Positions 9,063 to 17,276 of a stretch of 64,000 bases of DNA are shown here, one piece after another. Origin of the DNA: an uncultured Alphaproteobacteria bacterium (lineage in GTDB: Bacteria > Pseudomonadota > Alphaproteobacteria > Thalassobaculales > Thalassobaculaceae); NCBI GenBank assembly GCA_902629125.1, contig CACOPQ010000005.1:38115-102114 (forward strand). The letters are read 5' to 3'. The notes under the pieces were generated by a model. The model had not been told where the DNA came from. It saw nothing but the letters and a program-made list of their open reading frames with translations, and searched no databases. How positions within the stretch are numbered: position 1 is the first letter of the stretch; each line of letters opens with the position of its first letter. Position numbers and translations under genes: made by a program.

Positions 9063-9137
9063 TGGCTCCCCGGGACGGATTCGAACCGCCGGCCAAGCGG
9101 TTAACAGCCGCTTGCTCTACCGCTGAGCTACCGGGGA
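9063..9137 (-). tRNA. tRNA-Asn (GTT)
   Basis: Read on the minus strand, the acceptor arm TCCCCGG pairs with CCGGGGA. The D arm is GCTCAGCGGTAGAGC, the anticodon loop TGTTAAC holds GTT, and the T arm GGCGGTTCGAATCCGTC is intact. Discriminator G and an encoded CCA end the gene. All arms fold without mismatches by eye. Confidence 0.96.
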
Positions 9138-9216
9138 CCATAAAAAAATAATACCAGGGTATATAGCAATGCTACTCTGGAGACACAAATCTTTTTTAAA
9201 AATTAATTCCCTTATT

Positions 9217-9290
9217 TGGAGGCCCGGGCCGGAATCGAACCGACGTAAAAGGATTTGCAGTCCTCTGCATAACCACTCTGCTACCGGGCC
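9217..9290 (-). tRNA. tRNA-Cys (GCA)
   Basis: On the minus strand the acceptor arm GGCCCGG pairs with CCGGGCC. The anticodon arm GGACTGCAAATCC carries GCA, the T loop is GGTTCGATTCC, and discriminator T with encoded CCA completes it. It is 79 bases upstream of tRNA-Asn on the same strand, so the two may share a transcript. Confidence 0.95.
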
Positions 9291-9491
9291 ATATCTTTAA
9301 CAGATAGAAGTTTTGATCCTTATCCCTATCTAAGGTAGGACGTTCATGCAAGAGCAAATCTAATTTTTTGTTTTATTAGCAGCTATATTGATTTTATCAT
9401 TCAAAGATAGATATATTTGTGGGTATATTTCGAAATTTTTATCAAATTAGAGAAATTTAATTTTATCCAGAAAACAATACATTTCGGTCCA

Positions 9492-9520
9492 TTGAGTTAC
9501 CTTAGAGATCGTCGTATAAT
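9492..9520 (+). promoter_or_regulatory. Sigma-70-type promoter for the tolC region
   Basis: TTGAGT (9492-9497) and TATAAT (9515-9520) are separated by exactly 17 bases, giving one of the best vegetative promoter matches in the window. Transcription would begin near 9527, run through the 105-base pcm remnant and into tolC and probably popZ. The stretch 9291-9491 between tRNA-Cys and this promoter is AT-rich and shows nothing else. Confidence 0.6.
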
Positions 9521-9554
9521 AGTGAAGTCGTGGTTAGCTAAGGTTCCGATATAA

Positions 9555-9659
9555 ATGAATAATTTCGCGGTAGCGCGCCAAAATATGGTTGATAATCAAA
9601 TTCGACCGAATAAGGTCACCGATCCAGCGGTAGTAGAAGCGTTCTTGAGTATTCCATTT
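9555..9659 (+). pseudogene. pcm: 5' stub of a protein-L-isoaspartate O-methyltransferase (pcm) gene
   Basis: The ATG at 9555 opens a 72-codon frame whose first 35 residues (MNNFAVARQNMVDNQIRPN, then KVTDPAVVEAFLSIP) match the conserved N terminus of the alphaproteobacterial Pcm-like methyltransferase usually encoded just before tolC. After Pro35 the similarity stops. The frame continues with unrelated hydrophobic and basic residues and ends at 9773, overlapping the tolC start in another frame. The SAM-binding domain (about 180 residues) is absent, so this is a deletion remnant or at most a leader peptide. The promoter at 9492-9520 still drives it. Confidence 0.72.
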
Positions 9660-9706
9660 TTGTTGATTTTACTTAAAGTAGTTAGAACTTATAGGATTGT
9701 AATTAG

Positions 9707-11089
9707 ATGCATAAAATTTTTAGTCCTTCGAGAAAAAATATTTTTAAGGCGACTGTCTTTGGATTATCTCTGACTTTTTGCAACGTTAGTGCAACAGCAG
9801 TGTTGTCAGAGGAACTTAAGGAAGCTTTAGCTTTTGCCTATGAGAACAATCCTGATTTGCTAGCTGCAAGAGCAAATCTTCGGAAGGTTGATGAGGGAGT
9901 GCCCGCGGCGAAAGCTGGTTGGAGACCAACAGTCACTTCAAACTTAAGTGTTGGTGCCTCACAAACAAACAGCGATTCAAATGGTATCTCTTCTGATACT
10001 AGCAGTGTGCCGAGTAGTTTGAGCTTATCGATAAACCAGTCGCTCTATGACGGTGGAAGAACAAACATATCTGTGCGCCAGGCTGAGACTAACGTGCAAG
10101 CTGAGCGCTCCAGGCTTTTCACAACTGAGCAAAGCGTTTTGCTTTCAGGTGCGACCGCTTTTGCAGATGTAATTAGTGCTAGGTCTGTTGTTGAGTTGCA
10201 AACGAATAACCTCGAGAGATTAGAGAAACAGTTAGAAGCGACCAAAGAGCGGTTTAAAGTGGGAGAAGTCACGCGCACCGATGTTGCGCAAGCCGAGGCT
10301 AGAGTTGATAGAGCGAAAGCAGATAAGATTAAAGCATCGGGCGACTTAATCTCTTCAAATTCAACCTATAAGAGGGTGTTTGGTAGGGTGGCTAGCCAAC
10401 TAGAGGCTTTGGAAGACGTAAAAGATTTGCCGAATAGTATTACCGAAGCAGTGAACCTAGCTTTGGAAAATAACTTTTCGTTGATTGCCGCAAAATTTGA
10501 AGAGCTGTCGGCTTTAGACGGTGTGTCATTATCGCGTTCTAGTTTGAAGCCTTCCGTGACGCTCAGTGGAAGTGCAAGTCATTCGGAGACATCGGGTGAC
10601 AGCGATAGTTCAAGCACCAGTGCCAGTGTAACCGCAAATCTAAATATTCCTTTGTATCAAGCAGGAGCTGTTTACTCGGGAATAAGGTCGGCGAAGGAAG
10701 AGGCTAATAGGCGTCGTATACTTGTTGAATCAACAAGGAGAAATGTTATAGAAACATCGTCGAAAGCATTCACTGCATGGAGGACAGCTAAAGCGCAGGC
10801 TGAAGCTTTAGCTGCTGAAGTGGAGTCGGCCGAAATAGCGTTGGAGGGAGTTGAACAGGAAGCTCTAGTTGGCGCTCGCACGGTTCTTGATGTTCTAGAT
10901 GCAGAACAAGAGCGCTTAAGTGCGCAGGTACGTTTAGTTAGAGCTAACCGCGATACCTTTGTAGCAGCTTATTCTCTACTATCTGCCCTAGGAAAGTTAA
11001 CAGCAAAAGGTCTTGAATTACCTGTTGAGACTTACGACTACGATAAAAATTTTGTGAGAGTGCGTAATTTATATTATGGGGAAAGATAG
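9707..11089 (+). CDS. tolC: TolC family outer membrane efflux channel
   Basis: Outer membrane channel for type I secretion and RND efflux. The 460 residues begin with a signal peptide (about 1-34, basic start, hydrophobic core FGLSLTFCNVSATAV). Two OEP repeats follow with long coiled-coil helices (for example SVVELQTNNLERLEKQLEA, and the second-half helix near 330-400). NPDLLAARANLRK and GWRPTVTSNLSVGASQT are typical of the family. The ribosome site AGGATTG lies 8 bases before the ATG. No partner periplasmic or inner-membrane component is adjacent, so it probably serves several exporters. Confidence 0.92.
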   Translation: MHKIFSPSRKNIFKATVFGLSLTFCNVSATAVLSEELKEALAFAYENNPDLLAARANLRKVDEGVPAAKAGWRPTVTSNLSVGASQTNSDSNGISSDTSSVPSSLSLSINQSLYDGGRTNISVRQAETNVQAERSRLFTTEQSVLLSGATAFADVISARSVVELQTNNLERLEKQLEATKERFKVGEVTRTDVAQAEARVDRAKADKIKASGDLISSNSTYKRVFGRVASQLEALEDVKDLPNSITEAVNLALENNFSLIAAKFEELSALDGVSLSRSSLKPSVTLSGSASHSETSGDSDSSSTSASVTANLNIPLYQAGAVYSGIRSAKEEANRRRILVESTRRNVIETSSKAFTAWRTAKAQAEALAAEVESAEIALEGVEQEALVGARTVLDVLDAEQERLSAQVRLVRANRDTFVAAYSLLSALGKLTAKGLELPVETYDYDKNFVRVRNLYYGER

Positions 11090-11177
11090 TTATAAAATTA
11101 TCAACATAGCATTCAATCTGGTGCTTTTTTAAGTTGTGAGTTAGAATTTCGTTATTGATCTCTTTAAGGCCATAAAT

Positions 11178-11804
11178 ATGTCGGATACAGAGCAAGAACC
11201 ATCAATGGAAGAGATATTGGCGTCCATCAGACGAATAATATCTGATGACGACAAAGAAAAAGAGGCTGTTGCCAAAGAAGAGGACGAGGCCTCAGAGGTT
11301 AAGGACGAGTTGGTGGAAGAGGAGGAAGGGCCGATGCCAGAAGAGCCAGAGCCAGAGCCAGCACCTGTTGTTCACGAGGCAAATGAAGATGATGACGACG
11401 ATATTCTCGACCTGACTGACATGGAGGCTTCTGATCCTGAACCCCTTTTTGAAGAACAAGCTTACAAACCGGCCGAGCCAGAGCCAGAGCCTGTTGAACC
11501 TGCAGCAGCTCCGACGCCACCTGCACCGGCCGCTCCACCGCAACCTTCAGCTAATCTTGTGTCTCCACCGCAAGCAGGTGAAGCGAAGGTATCTTTTGAA
11601 AGACTTACAGAGAAGTTGAATGAGGATTATTCGGAGCTGCCGATTGGAAATGGTGCTGTAACCTTAGAAGGTTTAACTCGTGAGCTCGTGCGCCCGATGT
11701 TGAAAGAATGGCTGGACCAACACTTACCTATGACAGTTGAACGGTTGGTGAGAGAGGAAATCGAGCGCTTGGTTATGCAGTCTCAACGGAGAGATCCTTG
11801 GTAA
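11178..11804 (+). CDS. popZ: PopZ family polar organizing protein (DUF2497)
   Basis: Predicted pole-organising scaffold of 208 residues that assembles at the cell pole and tethers ParB-centromere complexes in alphaproteobacteria. The conserved N-terminal helix MSDTEQEPSMEEILASIRR (1-19) is followed by a long acidic, Pro/Glu-rich linker (about 25-130) and a C-terminal helical oligomerisation region containing LTRELVRPMLKEWLDQHLP and VERLVREEIERLV. This three-part layout is that of Caulobacter PopZ. It lies between tolC and valS, its usual place. Confidence 0.88.
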   Translation: MSDTEQEPSMEEILASIRRIISDDDKEKEAVAKEEDEASEVKDELVEEEEGPMPEEPEPEPAPVVHEANEDDDDDILDLTDMEASDPEPLFEEQAYKPAEPEPEPVEPAAAPTPPAPAAPPQPSANLVSPPQAGEAKVSFERLTEKLNEDYSELPIGNGAVTLEGLTRELVRPMLKEWLDQHLPMTVERLVREEIERLVMQSQRRDPW

Positions 11805-11929
11805 ACGAATATCTATAACTCTGCGTTTAAAGCTGTTTTGCATTTAAAAGTCCAAATTAACGGTCCTAGCGGTGATTACTTCTTCTACTCTGTTTTCAGT
11901 AATATAATCAAAACTTAACGGGCAAATGC

Positions 11930-14575
11930 ATGCTTGAAAAACATTACAAGCCAGGTTTTCTTGAAGAGAAATTTTACAAAGTTTGGGAAAAATCGGGCGA
12001 ATTCGCTGCCGATCCAAAATCATCGAAAAAATCCTTCACCATCATGATGCCTCCTCCCAATGTAACTGGAAGTTTACATATGGGGCATGGGCTAACATTT
12101 TCTCTTCAGGATATTTTAATCAGATACTATAGAAAAAATGGCAGAGACACCTTGTGGCAGCCAGGAACCGATCATGCTGGTATAGCAACGCAGATGGTTG
12201 TTGAGAGGCAACTTGCTGTTGATGGTATATCTCGGCAGGAATTAGGCCGAAGTAAATTTCTAGAGAAGGTTTGGCAATGGAAGAATGAATCTGGCGGAAC
12301 AATCACTCAACAATTACGTTCGTTAGGTGCGTCCCCGGATTGGGGGCGCGAAAAGTTTACTATGGACCCAGACCTGTCTGTCTCGGTTACGCGGGTTTTT
12401 GTGAAGCTGTATAAACAAGGATTAATTTATCGAGATAAACGGCTTGTTAATTGGGATCCAAAATTGCTAACGGCCATTTCAGACCTTGAGGTTCAACAAG
12501 TGGAGACCCAGGGAAAACTATGGCACTTTAAATACCCAATAGAAGGGAGTCAGGATGAGTTTATTACAGTTGCGACGACGCGACCTGAGACTATGTTGGG
12601 TGACACCGGTATTGCAGTTCATCCGGATGATCTTAGATACAAAAAGTTTGTGGGCAAGAAAGCAGTCCTCCCATTGGTTGGTCGTTTGATTTCTATAGTA
12701 GCAGACGAATACAGTGATATGGAAAAAGGTTCGGGAGCAGTGAAAATTACTCCTGCTCACGACTTCAATGATTTTGAGGTGGGTAGACGCCACAACCTTG
12801 AGTTAATAAATATCTTCGATGAAAAAGCTAGGTTAAATAAGAACGTCCCGGAAAAGTTTGTCGGACTGGATAGATTCGAAGCTAGAAAGATGATCGTTTC
12901 TCATATGGAGGAGCTTGGTTTCCTATCCTTAGTAGAAGAGACCACTCATGTTGTACCTCATGGGGATAGGTCACAAGTTCCACTTGAGCCCTGGCTTACA
13001 GACCAATGGTACTGTAATGCCAAGGTGTTGGCACAGGAGCCAATTAAGGCTGTTCAAGAAGGTCGTACCAAGTTTGTTCCAAAAAACTGGGAAAACACTT
13101 TTTTTGAGTGGATGAAAAACATTCAACCTTGGTGCATCTCAAGACAGCTTTGGTGGGGCCATCAAATACCTGCTTGGTTCGGGCCCGACGGACAAGTTTT
13201 TGTAGAAGAAACAGAAGAAGTTGCCATCGCCGAGGCAGAAAAATATTACGGGGAGCCTGTAATATTGAAACGAGATGAAGATGTTTTGGATACTTGGTTT
13301 TCTTCTGCTCTTTGGCCTTTCTCTACACTGGGGTGGCCCAATAAGACTAAAGAATTAGAAAAATATTACCCCGGAGAAGTCCTAGTCACAGGATTTGACA
13401 TTATCTTTTTTTGGGTCGCTCGTATGATGATGATGGGGTTGCATTTTATGAAGCAAGTCCCTTTCCAAACAGTATACATACATGCGCTGGTCCGGGATGG
13501 AAAAGGGCAAAAGATGTCAAAGTCGAAAGGAAATGTATTAGATCCTTTAGATCTTATTGAGAAGTATGGTTCGGACGCTTTACGATTCACACTGGCTGCT
13601 ATGGCGGCACAGGGACGTGACATCAAATTGGCTGAAAGCAGGATTGAGGGTTATCGAAACTTTGCAACTAAGCTTTGGAATGCGGCTCGATTTGCTCAGT
13701 TAAACAACTGTTCCTATGACCCTAACTTTCAACCTAACTTAGTTGTGTCTAAAGTTAATAAGTGGATCATCTCAGAAACTGTACAAATGGTTCGGAATAT
13801 TGAGATAGCTATAGAAAATTATCGGTTTAATGATGCAGCAAACTTAATTTACCAGTTTACTTGGGCTACTTTTTGCGATTGGTACGTAGAATTCACGAAG
13901 CCAATTCTATCTAATTCAGAAAATGTACTGTTAAAAGAAACTCGAGAAACCACCAGTTGGGTTTTGAAGCAAATTTTCAACTCTTTAAACCCGCTGATGC
14001 CCTTCATAACGGAGGAGCTATGGGAACAGTTTGAATTTGGTGGTCTACTCATTAACGAAGAATGGCCTACGTTCGATGACAATTTAATTGAACCCAACGC
14101 AACAAAAGAAATTTCATGGATTATTGCTTTGATCAATGAAATCAGATCAACTCGATCAGCAGCTAATATAAATTTAAAGTCTAAAGTTCAAGTTCTAATG
14201 AAGAAATTTGATAAGGAGCGGATTAGCTATGTTGAAGCAAACGAGGAACTTATCATTAGGCTGGGAAACCTTGAATCGTTGAAATCAACGAACGATGACT
14301 TCCCAAAAGGCACAATTCAAAGTGTTGTTGAAGGAAATTTGTTTGGGCTGGTTGTTACTCAAGACATTGATTTTGAAAGTGAAAAAGATAGGATTTCAAA
14401 AGACCTTATAAAAATCAAAAAAGAGATGGCAAAGTTTGAAAGTAAATTACGTAATGGACAGTTTTTGGAAAAGGCTCCGGAAAAAGTCATTCAAGAGACG
14501 CGTAGCCGCTTAGATGAAGCTAAGAAAAAAGCAGACAAACTTGACCAGGTTTTAAATGGTTTTACGCTGATTTAA
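11930..14575 (+). CDS. valS: Valyl-tRNA synthetase
   Basis: Charges tRNA-Val, class Ia. The 881 residues contain the HIGH motif in PPNVTGSLHMGHGLTF (about 41-56), an editing CP1 domain with TTRPETMLGDTG (about 217-228), the KMSKS motif in GQKMSKSKGNVLDP (about 525-538), the anticodon-binding domain with FCDWYVEFTK, and a C-terminal coiled coil (about 815-878, Lys/Glu-rich). Length is usual for bacterial ValRS. It is monocistronic or follows popZ after 125 bases. Confidence 0.97.
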   Translation: MLEKHYKPGFLEEKFYKVWEKSGEFAADPKSSKKSFTIMMPPPNVTGSLHMGHGLTFSLQDILIRYYRKNGRDTLWQPGTDHAGIATQMVVERQLAVDGISRQELGRSKFLEKVWQWKNESGGTITQQLRSLGASPDWGREKFTMDPDLSVSVTRVFVKLYKQGLIYRDKRLVNWDPKLLTAISDLEVQQVETQGKLWHFKYPIEGSQDEFITVATTRPETMLGDTGIAVHPDDLRYKKFVGKKAVLPLVGRLISIVADEYSDMEKGSGAVKITPAHDFNDFEVGRRHNLELINIFDEKARLNKNVPEKFVGLDRFEARKMIVSHMEELGFLSLVEETTHVVPHGDRSQVPLEPWLTDQWYCNAKVLAQEPIKAVQEGRTKFVPKNWENTFFEWMKNIQPWCISRQLWWGHQIPAWFGPDGQVFVEETEEVAIAEAEKYYGEPVILKRDEDVLDTWFSSALWPFSTLGWPNKTKELEKYYPGEVLVTGFDIIFFWVARMMMMGLHFMKQVPFQTVYIHALVRDGKGQKMSKSKGNVLDPLDLIEKYGSDALRFTLAAMAAQGRDIKLAESRIEGYRNFATKLWNAARFAQLNNCSYDPNFQPNLVVSKVNKWIISETVQMVRNIEIAIENYRFNDAANLIYQFTWATFCDWYVEFTKPILSNSENVLLKETRETTSWVLKQIFNSLNPLMPFITEELWEQFEFGGLLINEEWPTFDDNLIEPNATKEISWIIALINEIRSTRSAANINLKSKVQVLMKKFDKERISYVEANEELIIRLGNLESLKSTNDDFPKGTIQSVVEGNLFGLVVTQDIDFESEKDRISKDLIKIKKEMAKFESKLRNGQFLEKAPEKVIQETRSRLDEAKKKADKLDQVLNGFTLI

Positions 14576-14618
14576 AAAATTTATTCGATCTAAAGTGAGT
14601 TTTTTGGATTATTTTACG

Positions 14619-14750
14619 ATGAAAACGTTTAAACTGTGCGAGTTGGTTGGGCTAGCTCTAATTACCATTTCCAGTCTGTTGTTTTTACCTTCTTTTTTTG
14701 AGTTTGCAAAAGTCATAAATTTTTGGACTATATTATGCTCAAGTATTTAA
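14619..14750 (+). CDS. Possible small membrane protein (43 residues)
   Basis: A short frame between valS and xth encodes 43 residues. One strongly hydrophobic segment (about 8-33, with ELVGLALITISSLLFLPSFF) follows a basic start, MKTFKLC. A weak ribosome site (GGAT, 12 bases upstream) precedes the ATG. I do not recognise it and cannot show that it is translated. The surrounding 14576-14774 holds nothing else. Confidence 0.25.
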   Translation: MKTFKLCELVGLALITISSLLFLPSFFEFAKVINFWTILCSSI

Positions 14751-14774
14751 TAAAAATATTTTTATTAATTGCAT

Positions 14775-15548
14775 CTAGTTGTGGTTAATTTCAACTAAGA
14801 TAGGTGTATGATCGGAAGCTTTGCTTTTTCCTCTAGGGGAGGTATCGATACTGCAACTATAGCAAAGATCTAATGCGTTTGGTGAAAGAAGGAAATGGTC
14901 TATCCTAACTCCATGATCCTTTGGCCAAGCACCTCCTTGGTAGTCCCAGAAAGTATAGCGTCCTGGGGTATCATTAAAAGCGCGAAAAGCATCGGAAAAA
15001 CCTAAGTTTATCAACTCCCTATACTTTTTCCGGGTTTCTAGTTGGCACAATGCATCATTTTGCCATGCTAACGGATCGTGCACATCATTATCATCCGGTA
15101 CGACGTTGAAATCTCCTCCCAGAACTACAGCTACCTCTCGGTCTAGAAGCCTTTTGCTGTGTTCTTTAAGTTTCTCCATCCAAGCGATTTTATAATCAAA
15201 TTTATCTGAGTTTATGGGATTACCATTTGGTAAATATATAGAGGAAAAAACTATTCCTCCAACACAAGCCTCAATGTAACGGCTTTGATTGTCTTCAATG
15301 TAATTAGGTAGGCCGATAACTATTTCACTCATCGGTAATTTGGAGAGTATCGCCACTCCGTTATATGATTTTTGGCCATTGATAGCTAATTCATATCCCA
15401 AAGATTCAAACTCAAGCTTAGGAAATTGGTCTTCGATACACTTTATTTCTTGCATTAAAAGTACATCAATTTCCGAATATGAAAGCCAATCTAATATATT
15501 TTGGAGACGCGCTCTTACCGAGTTAACATTCCAACTAGCTATTTTCAC
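14775..15548 (-). CDS. xth: Exodeoxyribonuclease III
   Basis: AP endonuclease and 3'-5' exonuclease of base excision repair. The 257 residues show all family motifs in order: MKIASWNVNSVRARL at the start, the metal-binding Glu in LLMQEIK (about 31-37), GGDFNVVPDDNDVHDP (about 147-162), and the catalytic SDHTPILVEI at the C terminus. It is transcribed leftward behind the ErpA-like gene, 16 bases away. Confidence 0.95.
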   Translation of the reverse strand: MKIASWNVNSVRARLQNILDWLSYSEIDVLLMQEIKCIEDQFPKLEFESLGYELAINGQKSYNGVAILSKLPMSEIVIGLPNYIEDNQSRYIEACVGGIVFSSIYLPNGNPINSDKFDYKIAWMEKLKEHSKRLLDREVAVVLGGDFNVVPDDNDVHDPLAWQNDALCQLETRKKYRELINLGFSDAFRAFNDTPGRYTFWDYQGGAWPKDHGVRIDHFLLSPNALDLCYSCSIDTSPRGKSKASDHTPILVEINHN

Positions 15549-15564
15549 CGCGGTATCAGCATCT

Positions 15565-15909
15565 TTAAATTGAAAAAGAAGTTCCGCATCCGCACGCTGA
15601 GGATGCGTTGGGATTCACAATTTGAAAATAAGATCCAATGAGCTCCTCAATGTAGTCTAGCGTGCCGCCTTTTATTAGCTCTAAGGATATTTCATCAATT
15701 ATGACTGATACGTCATTTTTTTCAAAAATTAGATCGTCAGAATTTTTAATAGAATCAAATTTAAAAATGTATTGAAAGCCGGAACAGCCGCCGCCTTCGA
15801 CTGCTACACGCATAAACTTGCTGCCTGCCTCATGCTCGTTCTTAAGAAGCGCGCTAATTCTCCGAGCCGCGTTGTCACTAACAGTAAAACCCTGTACATT
15901 TTCTTGCAT
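15565..15909 (-). CDS. erpA: A-type iron-sulfur carrier protein (ErpA/IscA family)
   Basis: Carries or inserts Fe-S clusters into apoproteins. From the ATG at 15909 it is 114 residues; a TTG at 15927 would add six residues but overlaps the GGGA ribosome site. The three cluster cysteines are in GGGCSGFQY and the C-terminal CGCGTSF. FTVSDNAARRISALL near the start and the position next to xth and divergent from dgt fit the alphaproteobacterial ErpA-like gene. IscA versus ErpA cannot be separated from sequence alone. Confidence 0.9.
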   Translation of the reverse strand: MQENVQGFTVSDNAARRISALLKNEHEAGSKFMRVAVEGGGCSGFQYIFKFDSIKNSDDLIFEKNDVSVIIDEISLELIKGGTLDYIEELIGSYFQIVNPNASSACGCGTSFSI

Positions 15910-16115
15910 ATTTAGATAGTCCCGCAATACCTAGGTCGTTATCGTTAAATATATTTATAATACATAACAAACTATATATAAACGCTTAACTAATAATACA
16001 AATATTCCTTTAGACACATGATTGTTTCTTTGGGGCCTTAAAATACCATGTTAATTCGGTCTTATTTATAGAGTGACCTACTTGCCCGATATTGTATAAC
16101 TTGAAGGAGGGTGGC

Positions 16116-17276
16116 TTGAAAGAACAGTTTCTAGCAGAATACGCGTCTCTTTCGAGTAAGTCAAAAGGGCGTTTATTCGACGAAAAGCCGGCGGAGGGAC
16201 GAACCTTGTACCAGAGGGATCGTGATCGTGTGCTCCATTCTGGTGCCTTTAGAAAACTACAATATAAGACCCAGGTTTTCGTCTATCATGAAGGCGATTA
16301 TTACAGAACTCGTTTAACCCACACCATAGAAGTGGCACAAATAGCAAGGTCGTTGAGTAGGAATCTTAACTTTAACGAAGATCTTGCAGAGGCTATAGCA
16401 TTATCACACGATCTAGGACATACACCCTTTGGTCATGCGGGTGAGGAAATACTTAATAAACTTATGAAACCCTATGGTGGATTTAATCATAATGAACAGG
16501 CATTAAGAATTTTAACAAAAATAGAACGTCGATACCCACGTTTTGATGGATTGAATCTCACTTTTGAAACAATAGACGGTATAATAAAACACAATGGTCC
16601 GCTGAGGGGAAAACCAACTCCTTTATTATTGAACTTAAAGGACTCGATGAAGTTGAATTTTAGAACTTTTGGAACTGGTGAGGCACAATTAGCAGCAATT
16701 GCTGACGATATTGCATATAATGCCCACGACATAGATGATGGTTTACGGGCTCAGATCTTTAAGATCAATGACCTTGAAAAGCTTAGTCTTGTGGCACCAC
16801 TAATATCTAGAATTAAAGCTAACTTTGGCAGTATAGAAGAAAGTCGCTTTATAAGTGAGTTGGTAAGAACAATTGTAAATAAACTAGTAGCAGACATATT
16901 AGCAGAGACGGCCAATCGACTGCAAAAAATCCGGCCGGTTGATCCGGAGGATATTATGAACGCCGAGCAGCCTATCGTTTCATTTAGCAAAGAGCTAACA
17001 CCTAAGATAAAACAACTCCGCGAATTTCTATTCGCTAAGATGTATCGGCATTACAAAGTGAATAGGATGGCCAGCAAGGCAAAAAGGGTGATAAGTGAGT
17101 TATTTAATTTATTTATGGAGGAGCCTATAGTTTTGCCTAATGAGTGGCGGTATTTAGACAAAGAAGATCTGAAAAATAACCAAGCGAGATTAATTTCCGA
17201 TTATATTGCCGGTATGACCGATAGATATGCCTTGCTGGAGTACGATAGACTATTTGATTTTAAGGCGAAACTTTGA
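16116..17276 (+). CDS. dgt: Deoxyguanosinetriphosphate triphosphohydrolase-like protein
   Basis: HD-domain dNTPase releasing triphosphate from deoxynucleoside triphosphates; the short alphaproteobacterial form is usually called dGTPase-like. The start is taken as TTG at 16116 because AAGGAGGG ends 5 bases before it; the TTG at 16092 has no ribosome site. The 386-residue protein has the HD ligands in THTIEVAQIARSL and SHDLGHTPFGHAGEE, then FNHNEQALRI and DDIAYNAHDIDDGL. Its TGA is directly followed by the argS ATG. Confidence 0.93.
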   Translation: MKEQFLAEYASLSSKSKGRLFDEKPAEGRTLYQRDRDRVLHSGAFRKLQYKTQVFVYHEGDYYRTRLTHTIEVAQIARSLSRNLNFNEDLAEAIALSHDLGHTPFGHAGEEILNKLMKPYGGFNHNEQALRILTKIERRYPRFDGLNLTFETIDGIIKHNGPLRGKPTPLLLNLKDSMKLNFRTFGTGEAQLAAIADDIAYNAHDIDDGLRAQIFKINDLEKLSLVAPLISRIKANFGSIEESRFISELVRTIVNKLVADILAETANRLQKIRPVDPEDIMNAEQPIVSFSKELTPKIKQLREFLFAKMYRHYKVNRMASKAKRVISELFNLFMEEPIVLPNEWRYLDKEDLKNNQARLISDYIAGMTDRYALLEYDRLFDFKAKL

